64,000 nt of DNA from an uncultured Alistipes sp. (GCA_947591475.1 CANQDE010000002.1:310001-374000); one strand, 5' to 3'. Counted from the first letter of the stretch, positions 18,374 to 27,475 are shown. The notes: a model not told the origin generated them from the sequence alone. Numbers and translations are program-made.

Positions 18374-18408
18374 GGGCAGGCAGGTATTTTCGATTCGGTT
18401 GCGCGCCG

Positions 18409-19410
18409 TTATTTGCGCAGTTTAGCGGATTTTGACGACGAAGCAGCCGGCTTGCGGTCGGCCGTCGGTTTGCGATCGGTTGCCGGTTTGCGGGAATCGG
18501 CCGCCTTATTGGAATGGGCGGCGGAACGTTTGGCCATTTTGTGCTCCTGCGTGCGGATGAACTCCTCCTTGCGGGCATCAACGGTCAACGATACCGGTTC
18601 GACGGCCTCGCCTTTCTGCACCTTGTCGAGGTAGATGTCCACGGCTTTCACCATCGACGGCGCCTGCGGCGTGGGCGCATTGGCCCGAACGGTGATTCCG
18701 GCGTCCAAGGCCGCCCGCAGGGTTCCTTCGCCGAAGACCGCTACGGCCGGCAGCTGCTCCGTGCCGAATTTGGCGATCAACGCCCGAACATCCGACGGCG
18801 AGTAGAGCGCCAGCAGTTCGTATTCGGCGAGATTCACGGCGTGGAGATCGCACGCTTCGGTGCGGGCCAGAATGACCGAATCGACCGACAATCGCAATTT
18901 GGCCAGCGTTTCGGGCAGTTCGGGACGATGCGGTTCGCTCAAAGCGAGCAGGAACTTCTCGTCCTTGTGCTTGATAATCAACTCCACGAGCGAAGTGAAC
19001 GACCCGTCGGCGAACGAAATTTTGCGCTTGCGGTAGACGATGTATTTTTGCAGATAGAGGGCTACGGCCTCCGTTTGGCAGATGTATTTCATCGTCTCGG
19101 GGACGGTAATCCGCGCTTCTTCGCAGATGTGGAAAAAACTGTCGACCGTCGTGCGGGAGGTGAAGATGACGGCCGTGTGGGTCAGTATCTCGATGCGCTG
19201 CGAACGGAACTCCTTGAGCGAGACGCCTACCACGCGGATGAAGGGTTGGTAGACGATTTCGGTGTCGTATTTCCGGGACAATTCGTAGAACGGCGATTTT
19301 GCGCTGTTCGCCGGTTTCGGCTGGGAAATCCAGATTTTTTTCTTAGCTGTTTCCAACTCTCTGCTCGTTTTTACGTTGATCGGTCGCTTCACTTCACGGC
19401 GAGCTGCCAT
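18409..19410 (-). CDS. hemD: Uroporphyrinogen-III synthase with basic repeat tail
   Basis: About 333 residues. The HemD fold covers ~20-270, with ISQPKPANSAKSPFYELSRKY, IIFTSRTTVDSF-like ITVIFTSRT and a late VAVFGEGTLRAALDAGI. It closes hydroxymethylbilane into uroporphyrinogen III for haem. The last ~35 residues are a lysine/alanine/proline tail with near repeats (RKPATD, RKPTAD, RKPAAS) unlike the core of the family. I start at ATG 19410, which overlaps the DUF4271 gene by 22 bp. An upstream frame extension crosses the -7 box at 19441 and is unlikely. Confidence 0.85.
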   Translation of the reverse strand: MAARREVKRPINVKTSRELETAKKKIWISQPKPANSAKSPFYELSRKYDTEIVYQPFIRVVGVSLKEFRSQRIEILTHTAVIFTSRTTVDSFFHICEEARITVPETMKYICQTEAVALYLQKYIVYRKRKISFADGSFTSLVELIIKHKDEKFLLALSEPHRPELPETLAKLRLSVDSVILARTEACDLHAVNLAEYELLALYSPSDVRALIAKFGTEQLPAVAVFGEGTLRAALDAGITVRANAPTPQAPSMVKAVDIYLDKVQKGEAVEPVSLTVDARKEEFIRTQEHKMAKRSAAHSNKAADSRKPATDRKPTADRKPAASSSKSAKLRK

Positions 19411-20642
19411 AACAGGCTGACCGGGAATAGTTCGACGGTGCAAAGGTACAAAATCCAATGGAGAATCGAAACTTTTTTAGAAAGAAAGAGGGTCAATGTC
19501 TCTCTGAGATACAGGAAGAGCGTAACGAGCAATTCGATGACGATCAGACCGAACCAGAGCAGACCCGTATGCTGCGGGCAGAGCGTGAAGAGCAGCAGAG
19601 CGGGGGTAACGATCACGACGGCGCCCGAAAAGTAGAGTTTGCGCAGCTGACGCAGTTGGGTGATGAGCGGTTGGGTGAGGGTGAGCGCTCCGACCAATCG
19701 CAGCAGGCTCCATTGATACCCGATGACGAGCAGGAAAAGTGCCGAAACCGCGAGGCTCAACAGCGCGGCCGTTGCGAACGAGAAGCGGCCGGCCGGAAAA
19801 TCGGCGACGAGCGGCTGCCCGTATTTGACGGCGAAGATGCCGATGAAAAGCGTGCCGATGGTGGCGATCGTGCGCATGAATCGGGCGTAGCGGCTGCCGC
19901 CGGGTTCCTGAAAATGGTGATTGTCCGAATGCGGATTGTGGAAGATGCGGCTCAACAGCGTGCGGATGTCGGGCAGATTGTGATAAATCAACAGGATGTA
20001 GATGACGGCCAGCAGCAGGAAAAATCCTTGAAACAGGGCATTGTCCGTCATCGGCCGTTCGTGCGGATCGCTGTGCGGCAGCCGGACGAGGATCGATTGC
20101 GGACCGTAGACGGTCGATGCGAAGACCTCGGTGTAGGGCGACGGCGTTTCTTGTTGCGTCTGTTGCAGGACGTGCGAACGGTGGGCGAGCGCGGAGCGTT
20201 CGATGGCCCGCAGCGAGTCGGGCGTGCAGTACACGCGGAACGGATAGTCGTGCGAACGGTCGATTTCCTGCCGGAGCGACAGGCTGTCGGTCGGAGCCGC
20301 AGATTCAACCGGAACCGTCTTTGTCGCAAATTCGACCGGAATTGTCTTGGTCGCAGCGTGCATGGATGCCGTCGAGGCAGCCGAAGCCTTCGAGGTTGTT
20401 GAATCCGCTGAAGCCGCAGGGAGCGTCGAACCCGTTGCGATGATTGAATCCGCCGAAACGACGGAGGTTTTCGAAACGGTCGAAGTTATTGAATCTGTCG
20501 AGGCAGCGGAAGTTATTGTCTCCGTTGAGGGTATTGAATCGGTTGGGGCCGCCGGCCGCTGCGGAGCGGCCGAAAGCCCTGCCGTCCGACCGAGTGTATC
20601 GGCCGGAACCTGCGATAAAGTATCGGTCAGCGGCTCGTTCAT
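19389..20642 (-). CDS. DUF4271 membrane protein with long Ser/Thr/Ala-rich N-terminus
   Basis: 417 residues. The first ~150 residues are low complexity (runs of S-T-A-D-S with repeated TDSI/ADS units) and probably disordered. The rest (about 205-415) has five or so hydrophobic helices and matches DUF4271, a Bacteroidetes family commonly located beside hemD. Its function is unknown; the hemD link suggests haem or envelope biology. Its ATG overlaps the stop of the histidine kinase by 4 bp (ATGA), implying coupled translation. Confidence 0.8.
   Translation of the reverse strand: MNEPLTDTLSQVPADTLGRTAGLSAAPQRPAAPTDSIPSTETITSAASTDSITSTVSKTSVVSADSIIATGSTLPAASADSTTSKASAASTASMHAATKTIPVEFATKTVPVESAAPTDSLSLRQEIDRSHDYPFRVYCTPDSLRAIERSALAHRSHVLQQTQQETPSPYTEVFASTVYGPQSILVRLPHSDPHERPMTDNALFQGFFLLLAVIYILLIYHNLPDIRTLLSRIFHNPHSDNHHFQEPGGSRYARFMRTIATIGTLFIGIFAVKYGQPLVADFPAGRFSFATAALLSLAVSALFLLVIGYQWSLLRLVGALTLTQPLITQLRQLRKLYFSGAVVIVTPALLLFTLCPQHTGLLWFGLIVIELLVTLFLYLRETLTLFLSKKVSILHWILYLCTVELFPVSLLWQLAVK
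19441..19448 (-). promoter_or_regulatory. Internal -7 box for hemD
   Basis: The minus strand reads TACCTTTG (TAnnTTTG exact), inside the DUF4271 coding region and 30 bp before the hemD ATG (19410). It may allow hemD-rnpA-yidD expression independent of the upstream genes. Confidence 0.4.
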
Positions 20643-21817
20643 CCTGCAAAGAATCGTTTGAGCGTGATGCGGATGGTCGTCCCCTTACCGAGTTCGGAAT
20701 CGACGACGGCGATGCGCCCCGAATGGTAATCCTCGACGATGCGCCGCGACAGCGACAGACCGAGCCCCCAGCCGCGGGTCTTGGTCGTGAATCCGGGTTC
20801 GAAGATGCGTTTCCAGTTGCTTTTCGGAATACCCTTGCCGGTGTCTTTGACGTCGATCATCACCTGTTTGTCGTTCGATGCGATGCGCACGTCGATGGAG
20901 CCGTGGCCTTGCAGGGCGTCGAGCGAATTTTTCATCAGATTCTCGACCACCCATTCGAATAGGGCCGCGTTGACGTTGGCCTGCACCGGCGCGATGGCCA
21001 GTCCGTTGTAGTCGAGCGTAACGTTGCGCGGGATTCGCTTACGGAAGTACATGACCGATTCGCCGACGATTTCGTTGATGTTGGCTGGTGCGAGGGTCGT
21101 CTCGGAGCCGATTTTCGAGAACCGGTCGACGATCTTCATCAAGTGGGTCAGGTCTTTGTTCATCTCCTCGACGGCGCTTTGGTCGATCTCCTGCGCACGC
21201 AGGTATTCGATCCATCCCAAGAGCGACGAAGTCGGGGTGCCGAGCTGGTGGGCTGTCTCTTTGGCCAAACCGATCCAAACGCGGTTCTGTTCGTCCTGTT
21301 TCGAGGAGCGGAACGCGATGTAACCCAACAAAACGAAGGTCGTGATGACCAACAACTGGATGTACGGAAAATAGTAAAGCGATTTGAGCAGGTTAGAACG
21401 ACCGTAGAAGATGATGTGGTAGTGGTCGGCGCTCCACAGGAAACGGATCGGAAGCGGCGTGTTCTCTTCGGTGAACCGGTCGATGCGGCGGCGCAGCCGG
21501 TCGGGATGTTGGAGGATGCGTTCGGGCACCAAATGGGCTTGGAGCACTTGCAAATTCTCGTCCGTGATGATGAACGGGATGTTGTTGCCGTTCGACATGA
21601 TGTCCTGCACCAACGGATCGTTGAGCGAGCCGCCCAGCACGTCGCGGTTGACACGCTCCATCGCATGGGCCCACAGCGCCACGTCGTGCTGCTCCTTCTC
21701 TTTGAGCCGTTGCGCCATCTTGTTGGTGTAGATGATCGACAGCGCGCCGAGCGACACCCCGACGATGATGACCACCACCCGATTGCGGAACGAGAATATG
21801 TTGCGGCGCAGCTTCAT
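20639..21817 (-). CDS. Membrane sensor histidine kinase
   Basis: 392 residues. Transmembrane segments at ~12-30 and ~150-170 flank a ~110-residue extracytoplasmic sensor. The cytoplasmic kinase has H-box AKETAHQLGTPTSSL (phospho-His), N-box NLMKNSLDAL, G1 DTGKGIP and G2 GWGLGLSLSRRIVE. No response regulator is adjacent, so its partner is unknown. It lies 6 bp after the S41 protease gene and overlaps DUF4271. The block S41-HK-DUF4271-hemD looks like one transcription unit. Confidence 0.88.
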   Translation of the reverse strand: MKLRRNIFSFRNRVVVIIVGVSLGALSIIYTNKMAQRLKEKEQHDVALWAHAMERVNRDVLGGSLNDPLVQDIMSNGNNIPFIITDENLQVLQAHLVPERILQHPDRLRRRIDRFTEENTPLPIRFLWSADHYHIIFYGRSNLLKSLYYFPYIQLLVITTFVLLGYIAFRSSKQDEQNRVWIGLAKETAHQLGTPTSSLLGWIEYLRAQEIDQSAVEEMNKDLTHLMKIVDRFSKIGSETTLAPANINEIVGESVMYFRKRIPRNVTLDYNGLAIAPVQANVNAALFEWVVENLMKNSLDALQGHGSIDVRIASNDKQVMIDVKDTGKGIPKSNWKRIFEPGFTTKTRGWGLGLSLSRRIVEDYHSGRIAVVDSELGKGTTIRITLKRFFAG

Positions 21818-21823
21818 CCGTTG

Positions 21824-23503
21824 CTATTTCCGTTCGGTATCCTGTTCGGTCGTGATACGGCGGTATTCGGCCGTGTCGCGCAGCACCTCCATGGCCCGCG
21901 CGACCTCCTTGTCGTCGGTCAGCGAATGGGCGATGACGCCCGCCGTGTAGCCGTGCCGCTGCACGATGTCGCGGTTGATGGATTCGATAATCTGCTTCCG
22001 GTAAGTCTCCAAATTGGTCTGCGTGTCGTCTTTCAGCTCGGATTCCATGCGCTCCAGTTGTTCCGTAACTTGGCCGAACCGGTCGTTGGCGGCCGCTTCG
22101 CGCAGGGTTTTGAGCGCCCGCCGCGTATCCGATTCGTAAGGCACCTGCTTGTCCTTCATGAAGTCGGCGAAGTCGGCGTAATCGGCCTCCGTGATCGAGA
22201 AATTTTTCAAATCGGCCGGCGCTTCGGGATGCCGCCGCGTATATTCGTCGCCGAAGTCCTCGATGAACCCCAATGCATAGAGCGTTGCGGCAAAACGGCT
22301 GATGTACTCCGGTTCGGTGCGGACGTCGGGCATGATGCCGCCCCCGTCATAGACCTTGCGGCCGGTGCGGGTCGTGAACTCCGAAATCAACGAATCGGGG
22401 ACCGTATGGACGGACTTCTGCTGCGAATGCGAATAGTCGATCGCCTGAATGCAGCGCCCCGACGGAATGTAGTATTTGGCCGTCGTTAGTTTCAGCATGG
22501 TGTTGTAACCTAACGGCTTGGGCGATTGTACCAGTCCCTTGCCGAAACTGCGCTGTCCGATCAGTACGGCGCGATCGAGGTCTTGCAGCGCCCCGGCGAG
22601 AATCTCGGCGGCCGAGGCCGAATTGCCGTTGATGAGCACTGCCAGCGGCAGGTCGGGCAGAATGGGTTCCGATTGCGTCGCGAAAGTCTTTTTCGAATCT
22701 TCGGTGCGTCCCTTGGTGCTTACCACTTCGGTGCCTTTCGGCACGAACAGGCCCAGAATTTTGACCGCTTCCTGCATGATGCCGCCGCCGTTCGACCGAT
22801 AATCCAATACCAACCCTTTCAGTTCGCCCTCGCTGCGCAGTTTCGCGATGGCCGCCTGCATCTCTTCGTAACAGCCTTCGGTGAAGTCGCTGTGGCGGAT
22901 GTAACCGATGCCGTCGCCGAGCCATCCGGCATAGGGAATGCCCGGTATGGCGATCCGTTCGCGGCGGAGGGTCGCCGTCTCTTCGCTGCCGTCGAGATGG
23001 CGCACGGTTACTTTCACCTTGCTGCCGGGTTCGCCCCGGAGGCGTTTCGAGACCTCCTCAGTCGTGAATCCCGCAGCCGATTGTCCGTCGATAGCCAGAA
23101 TCAGGTCGCCGATTTTCAGTCCGGCGCGGTCGGCCGGCGAGTTTTCGTAGGGCTGGGCGATGCGCACGTAGTCCTCTTTCTGCCGGATGAGCGATCCCAC
23201 GCCGCCGTATTTGCCGGTCGTGAGCACCTCGAAATCGGACATCTCCGATTCGGGGATGAACTCCGTGTAGGGGTCGAGGTCGCGCACCATCCCTTCGGCG
23301 GCACCGACCATCAGCACATCGGGGTCGACGGGATCGACGTAGCTGACCGACAATTCGCGCATCATGTTGACCAACAGCTCCATGTTGCGGCCGAGACCGA
23401 AGTCGTTGCGACCGGCGAAAATCGTACAGGCGGCTATCGCGAGGGCCGCTGCCGCCGTGATCCAATAGTGTTTATTGGCTCGATCGATCGTTTTCTTTCC
23501 CAT
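21824..23503 (-). CDS. Carboxy-terminal processing protease (S41 family)
   Basis: 559 residues. An N-terminal hydrophobic anchor (about 15-32, ITAAAALAIAACTIF) targets it to the periplasm. A PDZ domain (~100-180: GGVGSLIRQ, SPADRAGLKIGDLILAIDG) is followed by the S41 domain with catalytic Ser in NGNSASAAE and Lys in GQRSFGKGLVQS. It degrades periplasmic proteins by C-terminal recognition. The frame is open further upstream, but the ATG 23503 gives the expected signal anchor. Confidence 0.9.
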   Translation of the reverse strand: MGKKTIDRANKHYWITAAAALAIAACTIFAGRNDFGLGRNMELLVNMMRELSVSYVDPVDPDVLMVGAAEGMVRDLDPYTEFIPESEMSDFEVLTTGKYGGVGSLIRQKEDYVRIAQPYENSPADRAGLKIGDLILAIDGQSAAGFTTEEVSKRLRGEPGSKVKVTVRHLDGSEETATLRRERIAIPGIPYAGWLGDGIGYIRHSDFTEGCYEEMQAAIAKLRSEGELKGLVLDYRSNGGGIMQEAVKILGLFVPKGTEVVSTKGRTEDSKKTFATQSEPILPDLPLAVLINGNSASAAEILAGALQDLDRAVLIGQRSFGKGLVQSPKPLGYNTMLKLTTAKYYIPSGRCIQAIDYSHSQQKSVHTVPDSLISEFTTRTGRKVYDGGGIMPDVRTEPEYISRFAATLYALGFIEDFGDEYTRRHPEAPADLKNFSITEADYADFADFMKDKQVPYESDTRRALKTLREAAANDRFGQVTEQLERMESELKDDTQTNLETYRKQIIESINRDIVQRHGYTAGVIAHSLTDDKEVARAMEVLRDTAEYRRITTEQDTERK

Positions 23504-23531
23504 AATTCGTTGACCGTTTGTTTGTGGGTCG

Positions 23532-23987
23532 TTATTCCTTTGTGTCGTAGGGCGCGTAGCAGGCGTCCCAGTGGTACAGCACGCGGTAAACGCCGATGCG
23601 GTGGCCTTCGATGCGGAGCCGGGCGCCTTGCGGCACCGCCTTGATTTCATCGTCGAACAGCAGCCGCAACCGTCGTCCGAAACTGCGCGGGCGGAACGTC
23701 ATTCCGTCCGGCCCCTCCCCGACCAGTTCGTATCCGGCTTCGCGGAAAGCGTTGATTGCGATCGGTTTGCCCTCTTTTGCGAGATCGCACGAAACAAACC
23801 GTGCGATAAACGTCATTTTCGGGTAGACAGCGGCGAAAAGGACGAGGAAGCCGAACAACACGGCGAATCGGTGCCAGTCGTTCCACGAAGCGGTGGCCGT
23901 GCCGGTCGCGACCATCGCGATAATCAACAACAACGCCAATACGCTGGCTGCGCAGAAGAATTTGACGGAATGTACGAAGTATTTCAT
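23532..23987 (-). CDS. Small two-helix membrane protein, unrecognised
   Basis: 151 residues. Two hydrophobic helices lie at ~8-30 and ~40-57, then a ~90-residue hydrophilic domain (FREAGYELVGEGPDGMTFR, DEIKAVPQGARLRIEGHRIGVYRV). I do not recognise the family. The position between ispH and the S41 protease on the same strand suggests co-transcription. Confidence 0.65.
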   Translation of the reverse strand: MKYFVHSVKFFCAASVLALLLIIAMVATGTATASWNDWHRFAVLFGFLVLFAAVYPKMTFIARFVSCDLAKEGKPIAINAFREAGYELVGEGPDGMTFRPRSFGRRLRLLFDDEIKAVPQGARLRIEGHRIGVYRVLYHWDACYAPYDTKE

Positions 23988-24047
23988 CTGTATGCAAAAT
24001 TTTCCATGTGTGCGTCCTTGTAGGAAGCGCTGACCGGTGCCGCGATT

Positions 24048-24944
24048 TCACGCATCGCCCGCACCGGAGGCCTCCTTGCCTTTCGTGGCCCATGCCGCTA
24101 CCGCATCGGCGACCTGTTCCATCTGCCATTTCGGGGTCGAAGTCGCGCCGCAGATGCCGACCGAACGGACGCCTTCGAACCACGTCGGGTCAAGCTCCGA
24201 CGGTTCCTCGACCCAGTGGGTGTGCGGATTGGCCCGTCGGCACATCTCGAAAAGCACCTTGCCGTTCGACGATTTGCGGCCCGAAACGAATAGAATCGCA
24301 TCGAACCGGCTTGCAAACTCGGTCAGATGTTGTTCGCGGCCCGCTACCTGACGGCAAATCGTATCGTCCAACCACACTTGCGCCGGATCGGCCGCCCGAC
24401 GCCGCATCTCCTCGCCCAGCTCTTCGAACAACGCAATGCTTTGCGTCGTCTGCGACAGAAAATAGATGGGCCGCGCGAAGTCGATCGTTTCCAAATCCTG
24501 CCGCCCTTCGATTACGAGCGTCGGTTCTTCGACCTGCCCCGTGAGCCCCACCACTTCGGCGTGGCCCCGTTTTCCGAGGATGACCACTTGGCCGCCGACC
24601 GGCCGCATTTGTTCGTGCGCATGTTTCACCCGCTTCTGGAGCCGTGCGACCACCGGACACGTGGCGTCGATTAGGTCGATGCCCAATCGGCGGGCGGCCG
24701 CATAGGTCGTCGGCGGTTCGCCGTGCGCCCGAATGAAGAGCCGGCAGCCGCCCAATCGGGGCATATCAGCGTGCGTTACGGTGTGCAGGCCTAATTGTTC
24801 GAGCCGCTGCACTTCGATCCGGTTGTGCACGATGTCGCCCAACGAATAGACCGTACCGCCTTCCGCGAGGGCCTTTTCCGCCTCCGTAATCGCCCGAACG
24901 ACGCCGAAACAGCATCCCGATTTATCGTCGATTTCGATTTTCAT
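24048..24944 (-). CDS. ispH: 4-hydroxy-3-methylbut-2-enyl diphosphate reductase
   Basis: 298 residues. The last enzyme of the MEP isoprenoid pathway, a 4Fe-4S protein. Cluster cysteines are visible in SGCCFGVVRAI (about 12-13), DATCPVV and VGICGATSTPKW. The substrate-site motifs HNRIEVQRL, IRAHGEPP and SGRKSSNGKVLFE are present. It is a stand-alone IspH, not an S1 or PlsC fusion. It follows cmk on the same strand with a 33-bp gap. Confidence 0.95.
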   Translation of the reverse strand: MKIEIDDKSGCCFGVVRAITEAEKALAEGGTVYSLGDIVHNRIEVQRLEQLGLHTVTHADMPRLGGCRLFIRAHGEPPTTYAAARRLGIDLIDATCPVVARLQKRVKHAHEQMRPVGGQVVILGKRGHAEVVGLTGQVEEPTLVIEGRQDLETIDFARPIYFLSQTTQSIALFEELGEEMRRRAADPAQVWLDDTICRQVAGREQHLTEFASRFDAILFVSGRKSSNGKVLFEMCRRANPHTHWVEEPSELDPTWFEGVRSVGICGATSTPKWQMEQVADAVAAWATKGKEASGAGDA

Positions 24945-24977
24945 CGCAGTCCCGAATCCGATTCGGTTTCGTGCATT

Positions 24978-25694
24978 TCAAGCCTCCCGAAGGATACCCA
25001 CCCGTTTCGAATACTCCTTCATAAACCACGCCATCTGCTCCTCCACGGTCATGTGGCTGTTGTCTAATACCACGGCGTCCTCCGCTTGGCGCAGCGGCGA
25101 GATGGTTCGACCCATGTCGGCCTTGTCGCGTTCGCGGACGTTGCGTTCGATCGCCTCCAACGATACGTCGTCGCCTTTGGCTTTCAGTTCATCGTAGCGG
25201 CGGCGGGCCCGCACGGCCGGATCGGCGGTCATGAAAATTTTCAGCTCGGCATCGGGAAAGACCACCGTGCCGATGTCGCGTCCGTCCATCACCACGCCGC
25301 GCCGGCGTCCCATCTCCTGCTGCATGGCCACCAACTTCCGCCGCACGGCGGGAATGGCGCTCACGCCGCTCACGCAGTTGCTCACCTCGATGGTGCGAAT
25401 CCGGCCCTCGACCCGATCGCCGTTGACATAGATGTCGCTAGCGCCGCGCTCGGGGTTGAAGCGGAACGTGATGGCGATTTCGTCCAACAACCGCACGACG
25501 GCATCTTCGTCGATGATGCCCGATCGGATAGCCCCGTGCTCCTGTGCATAGAGCGTTACGGCGCGGTACATGGCGCCCGTGTCGATGAAGATGTAGCCCA
25601 ACCGCGCGGCGATGCTTTTGGCGAAGGTGCTTTTGCCGCACGACGAAAATCCGTCGATGGCTATGATGATTTTCTGTTTTTCAGTGTCCGACAT
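24978..25694 (-). CDS. cmk: (d)CMP kinase
   Basis: 238 residues from ATG 25694. P-loop GFSSCGKST (about 15-23), DTGAMYRAVTLYA, GRDIGTVVFPDAELKIFMTA and the C-terminal DNSHMTVEEQ are diagnostic. It phosphorylates CMP and dCMP. It overlaps the end of the LysE-type gene by 14 bp. An in-frame ATG at 25709 would lengthen the overlap. Confidence 0.94.
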   Translation of the reverse strand: MSDTEKQKIIIAIDGFSSCGKSTFAKSIAARLGYIFIDTGAMYRAVTLYAQEHGAIRSGIIDEDAVVRLLDEIAITFRFNPERGASDIYVNGDRVEGRIRTIEVSNCVSGVSAIPAVRRKLVAMQQEMGRRRGVVMDGRDIGTVVFPDAELKIFMTADPAVRARRRYDELKAKGDDVSLEAIERNVRERDKADMGRTISPLRQAEDAVVLDNSHMTVEEQMAWFMKEYSKRVGILREA

Positions 25695-26358
25695 TGGGGA
25701 AAATGGCAAAAAAGGTCGATAAAATGGTGTAGACGCCCAACAGCCCGATGAGCAGTCCGGCGACGTGGTTGATCGTGAGCATGTGGCGCGGGCGGAAACG
25801 GCGGCGGAACAGGTTGATGACGAAGGCCAGCAGCGTCCACCAAGCCGAGGCGCCGCCGAAGAATCCGGCGATGGTGAACGCGGCCAACAAGAAGCCGTTG
25901 AATCCGTTGCCGGTCATCTCGGCGCCCGAAATTTTGAAGATGGCGAAGAAGGTGAGGATGTAGGGAATCACCAGCACGAAATTGGCGAGGGTGAAGCCGA
26001 AAATCGACGCGAAATCCTGCCACAGCGAACTCTTGCCGGCACGGTTGCGGCGGATTTGCGGCACGGGGTTCTGCGAGAAGATGTAGACGCCGAAGATGAC
26101 GACCAAGATGCCTGCGACGACCCGCAGCAGGGTGCTGTACTGTTCGATGCTGGCCTGCAACAATGAGTAGAAAAACAGGGCGAACATGGCCATGAACGTG
26201 TCGGCGCAGGCGACGCCGAATCCCGAGACGATGCCCGAACGCCGGTTTTTGGAGAGCGTGCGCTGGATGCACAGCACCGCTACGGGGCCGACGGTAATCG
26301 ACGCAGCGATGCCGACGTAGATGCCGCGGAAAAGCACTTCAACGAATTCGAATCCCAT
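25681..26358 (-). CDS. LysE-family exporter
   Basis: 225 residues with about six hydrophobic helices. The N-terminal VGIAASITVGPVAVLCIQRTLSKNRR matches the LysE/RhtB amino-acid exporter signature (GPV in helix 1, then a positive loop). Substrate unknown. It leads an operon with cmk and ispH, and a -7 box is 32 bp upstream. Confidence 0.8.
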   Translation of the reverse strand: MGFEFVEVLFRGIYVGIAASITVGPVAVLCIQRTLSKNRRSGIVSGFGVACADTFMAMFALFFYSLLQASIEQYSTLLRVVAGILVVIFGVYIFSQNPVPQIRRNRAGKSSLWQDFASIFGFTLANFVLVIPYILTFFAIFKISGAEMTGNGFNGFLLAAFTIAGFFGGASAWWTLLAFVINLFRRRFRPRHMLTINHVAGLLIGLLGVYTILSTFFAIFPNVGH

Positions 26359-26390
26359 ATAGAGTCAGCAGCAAAGGCGGATTTAGGAAA

Positions 26391-26398
26391 CAAAGGTA
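26391..26398 (-). promoter_or_regulatory. -7 box of the LysE-cmk-ispH unit
   Basis: The minus strand reads TACCTTTG (TAnnTTTG exact), 32 bp before the ATG at 26358. Confidence 0.5.
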
Positions 26399-26496
26399 CT
26401 CAAAAATTTCCTATTCGGACACCGTCGGCGAGAATGTGTTGATATTTTATCGAAAACTTTATAGGGTACAGTCGAATAGGCGAATGGCGGATCGAC

Positions 26497-26504
26497 TATA
26501 TTTG
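26497..26504 (+). promoter_or_regulatory. -7 box of the DUF3467 gene
   Basis: TATATTTG (exact consensus), 21 bp before the ATG at 26526, in the divergent gap with the LysE gene. Confidence 0.5.
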
Positions 26505-26525
26505 CATCGTTAAACAGTACGTTCT

Positions 26526-26831
26526 ATGGCAGAGATGAAACAATTCGGGCTCGATGTCGAGTTGAGCGCCGACGTGGCACAAGGCAATTATTCGAATCTG
26601 GCAATCATATCGCACTCCTCTTCGGAATTCATCCTCGATTTTGCGACGGTGCTGCCCGGGGTGGAGAAGGCACGGGTCAAAAGCCGCATCATTCTCACGC
26701 CCGAGCATGCGAAACGCCTGTTGCGGTCGTTGCAGGAGAACATCGTGCGGTACGAATCGACAATCGGGAAGATCGAAATCCCCGTGCCGCAGTCCGGTCC
26801 CGACGGCGGCCCCAAGATGGGGCAGGCGTAA
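26526..26831 (+). CDS. DUF3467 protein
   Basis: 101 residues, soluble. It matches the short DUF3467 family: YSNLAIISHSSSEFILDF, then VKSRIILTPEHAKRLLRSLQENIVRYE. Function unknown, cytoplasmic. It is a single gene followed by a long repeat-rich gap. Confidence 0.85.
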   Translation: MAEMKQFGLDVELSADVAQGNYSNLAIISHSSSEFILDFATVLPGVEKARVKSRIILTPEHAKRLLRSLQENIVRYESTIGKIEIPVPQSGPDGGPKMGQA

Positions 26832-27125
26832 CCGCTTTTGAAAGCGGCCCGTTTGAACGGGCTTCCCTATGCGTAAGAATCACTATTCGCTTTCGAAGGT
26901 TATCGTCGCTTCCGCTGGTTGTTACAGGCGGTTCCTTGAACCGCAGCGGGCCGAAGCCTCCGCCCGCGGAGGCCCGCTTGTGGCGTCCTCCGCAGTCTTC
27001 GTCCCGCCGCTTTTTGAAAGGCGTTCCCGATGCGGTGGATTATTGATTTGCTTTTCAACGTTTTCTTCGCTGCCGACCCTTTTTCCCGAAGACGGTGCGA
27101 TCCGTACCAGTTAATAAAAAAGCGG
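26832..27125. repeat. Interspersed repeat, family B, copy 3
   Basis: Starts with CCGCTTTTGAAAGCGG and CCCGTTTGAACGGG palindromes immediately after DUF3467 (possible terminator), then CCTCCGCCCGCGGAGG, then GTACCAGTTAATAAAAAAGCGG. Short open frames here are repeat-derived. No gene seen. Confidence 0.7.
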
Positions 27126-27254
27126 CGGACCAAATTCGGTAGGAGGAACCGATTTCAATCATTAAGGCGAAGTACATTCATTTAAGAATCAGAATGATCG
27201 AAAACATCGAAGGGTTCCTCTGTTGGGTTCGGCCCGCCGTGTAGCTATGGGCAT

Positions 27255-27430
27255 AAAAAAGCGGGCAAATCACTCAACCTGTATCCGAGGCTTTGGACTG
27301 CCCTAACAAGAAGATCGAGGAAATGCCCACGCTGAAAAACAGCGCGAGCATCAACCTTTTATCCTCTTGTTAAATCGAAGTGTCCAAATTTCGGATACAA
27401 GAAGAAAAGCCGATGCGCTTTCAGTATGTC
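27255..27430 (-). ncRNA. Candidate structured RNA (6S-like rod), unassigned
   Basis: A perfect nested hairpin: 27280-27288 pairs with 27391-27399 (9 bp), 27292-27298 with 27382-27388 (7 bp), 27304-27311 with 27365-27372 (8 bp), 27323-27326 with 27348-27351, and an apical CGCTG/CAGCG stem (27330-27334 / 27340-27344). On the minus strand a TATCTTTG box (27443-27436) lies just upstream, and a T-run after CCCGC (27265-27255) could end it, giving ~175 nt. Size and rod shape recall 6S RNA, but I cannot assign a family. It has no coding potential. Confidence 0.45.
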
Positions 27431-27475
27431 TGGGACAAAGATACGAAAAGCCGAGCACAATGCCAAATTTTTATG
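27430..27475 (-). repeat. Family A promoter-bearing repeat, copy 3 (partial)
   Basis: The minus strand reads GCTCGGCTTTTCGTATCTTTG, matching the promoter end of the other copies. Box TATCTTTG at 27443-27436. It lies directly upstream of the structured-RNA candidate. Confidence 0.6.

Noticed and set aside
20347..20661. Val/Glu/Ala-periodic plus-strand frame
   Set aside because: It is the antisense of the low-complexity N-terminus of the DUF4271 protein.
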